A DNA stretch of 64,000 nucleotides, from positions 24,544 to 88,543 of the forward strand of contig CAZCTW010000008.1 in the NCBI GenBank assembly GCA_964501905.1, written 5' to 3'. Below are positions 62,441 to 64,000 of the stretch, in pieces; the stretch's first letter is position 1; every line of letters begins with the position of its first letter. Made by a program: the position numbers and the translations under genes. The notes below the pieces were generated by a model. It saw nothing but the letters and a program-made list of their open reading frames with translations. It searched no databases and was not told the origin of the DNA. This stretch comes from B69-G16 sp964501905 (GTDB taxonomy: Archaea; Thermoproteota; Thermoprotei; Thermofilales; B69-G16).

Positions 62441-62587
62441 GTGAGCGAAGAAAGGCCGAATTACGGTCTTATAATTATAGGAGATAGCCAAGTAGGCTAC
62501 GTACGTTTTGGCAGTAGAGAAAATGCTAACTCGAACTACCGCCCTAAACTAGTCATATACTACAAACTGCCTTCTATTAATCAATGA
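62441..62587 (+). pseudogene. Remnant of a DNRLRE-type secreted domain
   Basis: A 48-codon frame ends with NYGLIIIGDSQVGYVRFGSR and RPKLVIYYKLP. This is the last strand set of a DNRLRE domain, a carbohydrate-surface module of archaeal secreted proteins, usually about 160 residues. The front three quarters are gone. It is in the interval before the Fe-S protein gene. A further 31-codon frame at 62597-62692 is not supported. Confidence 0.5.
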
Positions 62588-62776
62588 GCCAATGAAATGG
62601 CTTAATGACCATGCATATCAGCTACAAGAGCGTTCCTTAATTTTAGACGAACCTAGCGCGCATAAGCTTATGGTAGCGAAGATTTGAGCGATAGTTTTGG
62701 ATGAATAGAGTATGGCGGTTAAATTACCAACAATTTTTTTAAAGCTCTACATACTAAGTTTAAATTGGGTGGGTTT

Positions 62777-63331
62777 GTGAAGATAGGCGAGTTTGAAGTA
62801 GAGATTACCCCGAGCAAGTGTCCTTCTCCCCGCTTCTCGATATCCGTGGAGGCTCGCGCGCCGTATGACTTTAAAGGGGTTATAGAAGTTCTAGCTTTAA
62901 GGTATCCCCCTTCAAAAGTAACCTATTCTAGGGAGTCGCGCTCGGTTACCTTAAGGATATTTGATAGGCTCATAGGAGTGTATGAGTCCGGGGTTATCGC
63001 CTTCTGCGCCGAGAATTTAGAGGAGGCGCGGAAAATCCTAGAGAAGCTCAAGGCAGTAATAGAGGAGGCTCGTAGAGAAAAACCAGTTAGCTGGAGTGAA
63101 GCCGAGAAGTGGACTAGGATATCCACGCTCAAACTGTACAGCTTCCTCCCTAAAACCAACTGCGGAAAGTGTGGAGAAGCCACTTGCATAGCTCTAGCCG
63201 CGAAGGTATTGGCTGGGGATAGGAGGCTCAGCGACTGTCCCTTACTGAAGCGTAGCGAGTATAAGAGTTTAATCGAGAATTTCAGGAGCAAGTACGGGGA
63301 TAGAATACTTGCGGCTCTAGGTTGGCCTTAA
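62777..63331 (+). CDS. Stand-alone 4Fe-4S-domain protein (corrinoid protein-like)
   Basis: The 184-residue protein has an N-terminal mixed domain (about 1-120) and a C-terminal Fe-S domain with C129, C132, C137 and C154 in TNCGKCGEATCIALAAKVLA and LSDCPLL, the CX2CX4CX16C motif of the (Fe-S) domain found in the acetyl-CoA synthase corrinoid subunit. Here the domain stands alone with a different N-terminal partner, which I do not recognise. It may carry electrons for a reductive activation step. I chose the GTG at 62777 behind a GGTGGG sequence; a TTG at 62765 is also possible. Confidence 0.75.
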   Translation: MKIGEFEVEITPSKCPSPRFSISVEARAPYDFKGVIEVLALRYPPSKVTYSRESRSVTLRIFDRLIGVYESGVIAFCAENLEEARKILEKLKAVIEEARREKPVSWSEAEKWTRISTLKLYSFLPKTNCGKCGEATCIALAAKVLAGDRRLSDCPLLKRSEYKSLIENFRSKYGDRILAALGWP

Positions 63332-63372
63332 CAGAGGGTAGATTTTTGTAGTAAAAAATCTATATCTCAGCT

Positions 63373-64000
63373 ATGCGCGTGAAAGTCGTAGTGTTCGACT
63401 ATGATGGTACGTTAACGCCGGCTCTCCACGAGGACGGGACGCTATCCTCGAAGCTAGCGGAGATTAAGGAAATAGGGGTAATTCTGGGCATAGCCACGGG
63501 GAGGTCTTTAGAGAGCCTTAGGGGGAATATAGGCGATAAACTAGATTTTTTCGATTTTACTATAGCCGAGAACGGCGCCGTAATAGTCTCAGAGAAGCTT
63601 GGCTTACGGGAAGTTTTTAAACCCGAGTACTGGGATAAGGTTGTCGAGAAATTCGTAGAAGAGGGTTTAGGCTATAACATAGGCGAAGTTAGGATAGGCA
63701 TCAGCGAGGAAGATTTGGAGAAAGCACGTCGAGTAGCGGAGGAGTTCCCGGGAAAAGTTAAAATTGTAAAGGTAACCCCAGACTACTTCAACGCCATACC
63801 CAGCAACGTTAACAAGGCCAGAGCCCTGCTCAAAGTGCTCGAAAGGCTTGGAGTAGAGCCTGCAAAAGTGGCGTTCATAGGAGATGGCGAGAACGATGTG
63901 GAGATAGCAGAGATCTGCGGCTTCTCCGCGGCCGTAGCTAATGCCTCGGAGAAGCTAAAGAATAAGGTAAAGTATGTGTGTAAAAGAGAGGACGGCGAGG
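63373..64000 (+). CDS. HAD phosphatase (phosphoglycolate phosphatase-like), cut at right edge
   Basis: The frame is open from ATG 63373 to the window end (209 codons visible). It has motif I VVVFDYDGTLTPA, motif II ATGRS, and motif IV FIGDGENDVEIA, with the small cap in between. This is the archaeal Cof/PGP type of HAD phosphatase, around 225-230 residues in full, so perhaps 15-20 residues are missing. An AT-rich stretch just before the ATG fits a leaderless start. Confidence 0.9.
   Translation, partial: MRVKVVVFDYDGTLTPALHEDGTLSSKLAEIKEIGVILGIATGRSLESLRGNIGDKLDFFDFTIAENGAVIVSEKLGLREVFKPEYWDKVVEKFVEEGLGYNIGEVRIGISEEDLEKARRVAEEFPGKVKIVKVTPDYFNAIPSNVNKARALLKVLERLGVEPAKVAFIGDGENDVEIAEICGFSAAVANASEKLKNKVKYVCKREDGE

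Noticed and set aside
1..64000. tRNA, rRNA, insertion sequences or a replication origin
   Set aside because: I saw no cloverleaf with T-loop consensus, no rRNA sequence, no transposase reading frame and no ORB-type repeats.

Overview
The window looks like a piece of a thermophilic archaeal chromosome, most likely from the Thermoproteota (TACK) side. The supporting signs are: HerA-NurA, an archaeal-type tyrosyl-tRNA synthetase, a beta-CASP RNase, a TrmB-type regulator, V4R sensors, VapBC pairs, an archaeal EcfT/EcfA transporter, AT-rich TATA-like boxes about 25 bases before start codons (leaderless genes), frequent GTG/TTG starts, heavy use of AGG/AGA and ATA codons, and many membrane-anchored secreted proteins. 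The genus cannot be fixed from the sequence. I see no rRNA, tRNA, insertion sequence or CRISPR array.

Layout. 1-10.1 kb: one co-directional metal/tetrapyrrole operon with a CobN large subunit (entering from the left), a fused ChlI-ChlD AAA+/VWA subunit, a polytopic membrane protein, a membrane-anchored beta-propeller, and an ECF-type importer whose putative substrate-binding membrane subunit carries a large extracytoplasmic domain. 10.1-13.7 kb: a decayed patch with a frameshifted V4R sensor, a frameshifted small membrane protein, a VapBC pair with a palindromic operator, and a short V4R protein. 13.8-17.0 kb: a large secreted alpha/beta-hydrolase plus beta-propeller protein. 17.2-25.8 kb: two divergent coiled-coil proteins, a CARF-like winged-helix regulator, NurA, HerA and a beta-CASP metallo-nuclease; this is the best candidate for an undescribed functional unit. 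25.9-28.4 kb: toxin-antitoxin genes, remnants and a zinc-ribbon protein. 28.6-35.5 kb: a giant Ig-like surface protein and a giant subtilase.

35.9-46.9 kb: TyrRS, a glycerophosphodiesterase, a frameshifted PIG-L deacetylase, a CxxCxxCC protein, a membrane-anchored GH5 glycosidase, a V4R sensor divergent from a winged-helix regulator and a surface repeat protein, a triply frameshifted QueG-like pseudogene, a split CPBP protease and a methyltransferase. 46.9-58.7 kb: a glycan-use island (TrmB regulator, five-gene family-5 binding-protein ABC importer, three GH130-like proteins), bracketed by two damaged copies of the same HAD phosphatase gene in the same orientation. 58.9-62.0 kb: a ferrous iron operon (FeoA, FeoA, FeoB and a membrane protein) behind two DtxR-type palindromes. 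62.1-64.0 kb: remnants, a stand-alone Fe-S domain protein and a HAD phosphatase running off the right edge.

The genes imply a heterotrophic lifestyle based on polymer breakdown at the cell surface (GH5, GH130, subtilase, secreted hydrolase) with import of the products, plus metal uptake and metal insertion. Several single-base disruptions sit in or beside homopolymer runs, so some apparent pseudogenes could be sequencing errors, but others (internal deletion, nonsense codon, multiple shifts) are real decay.
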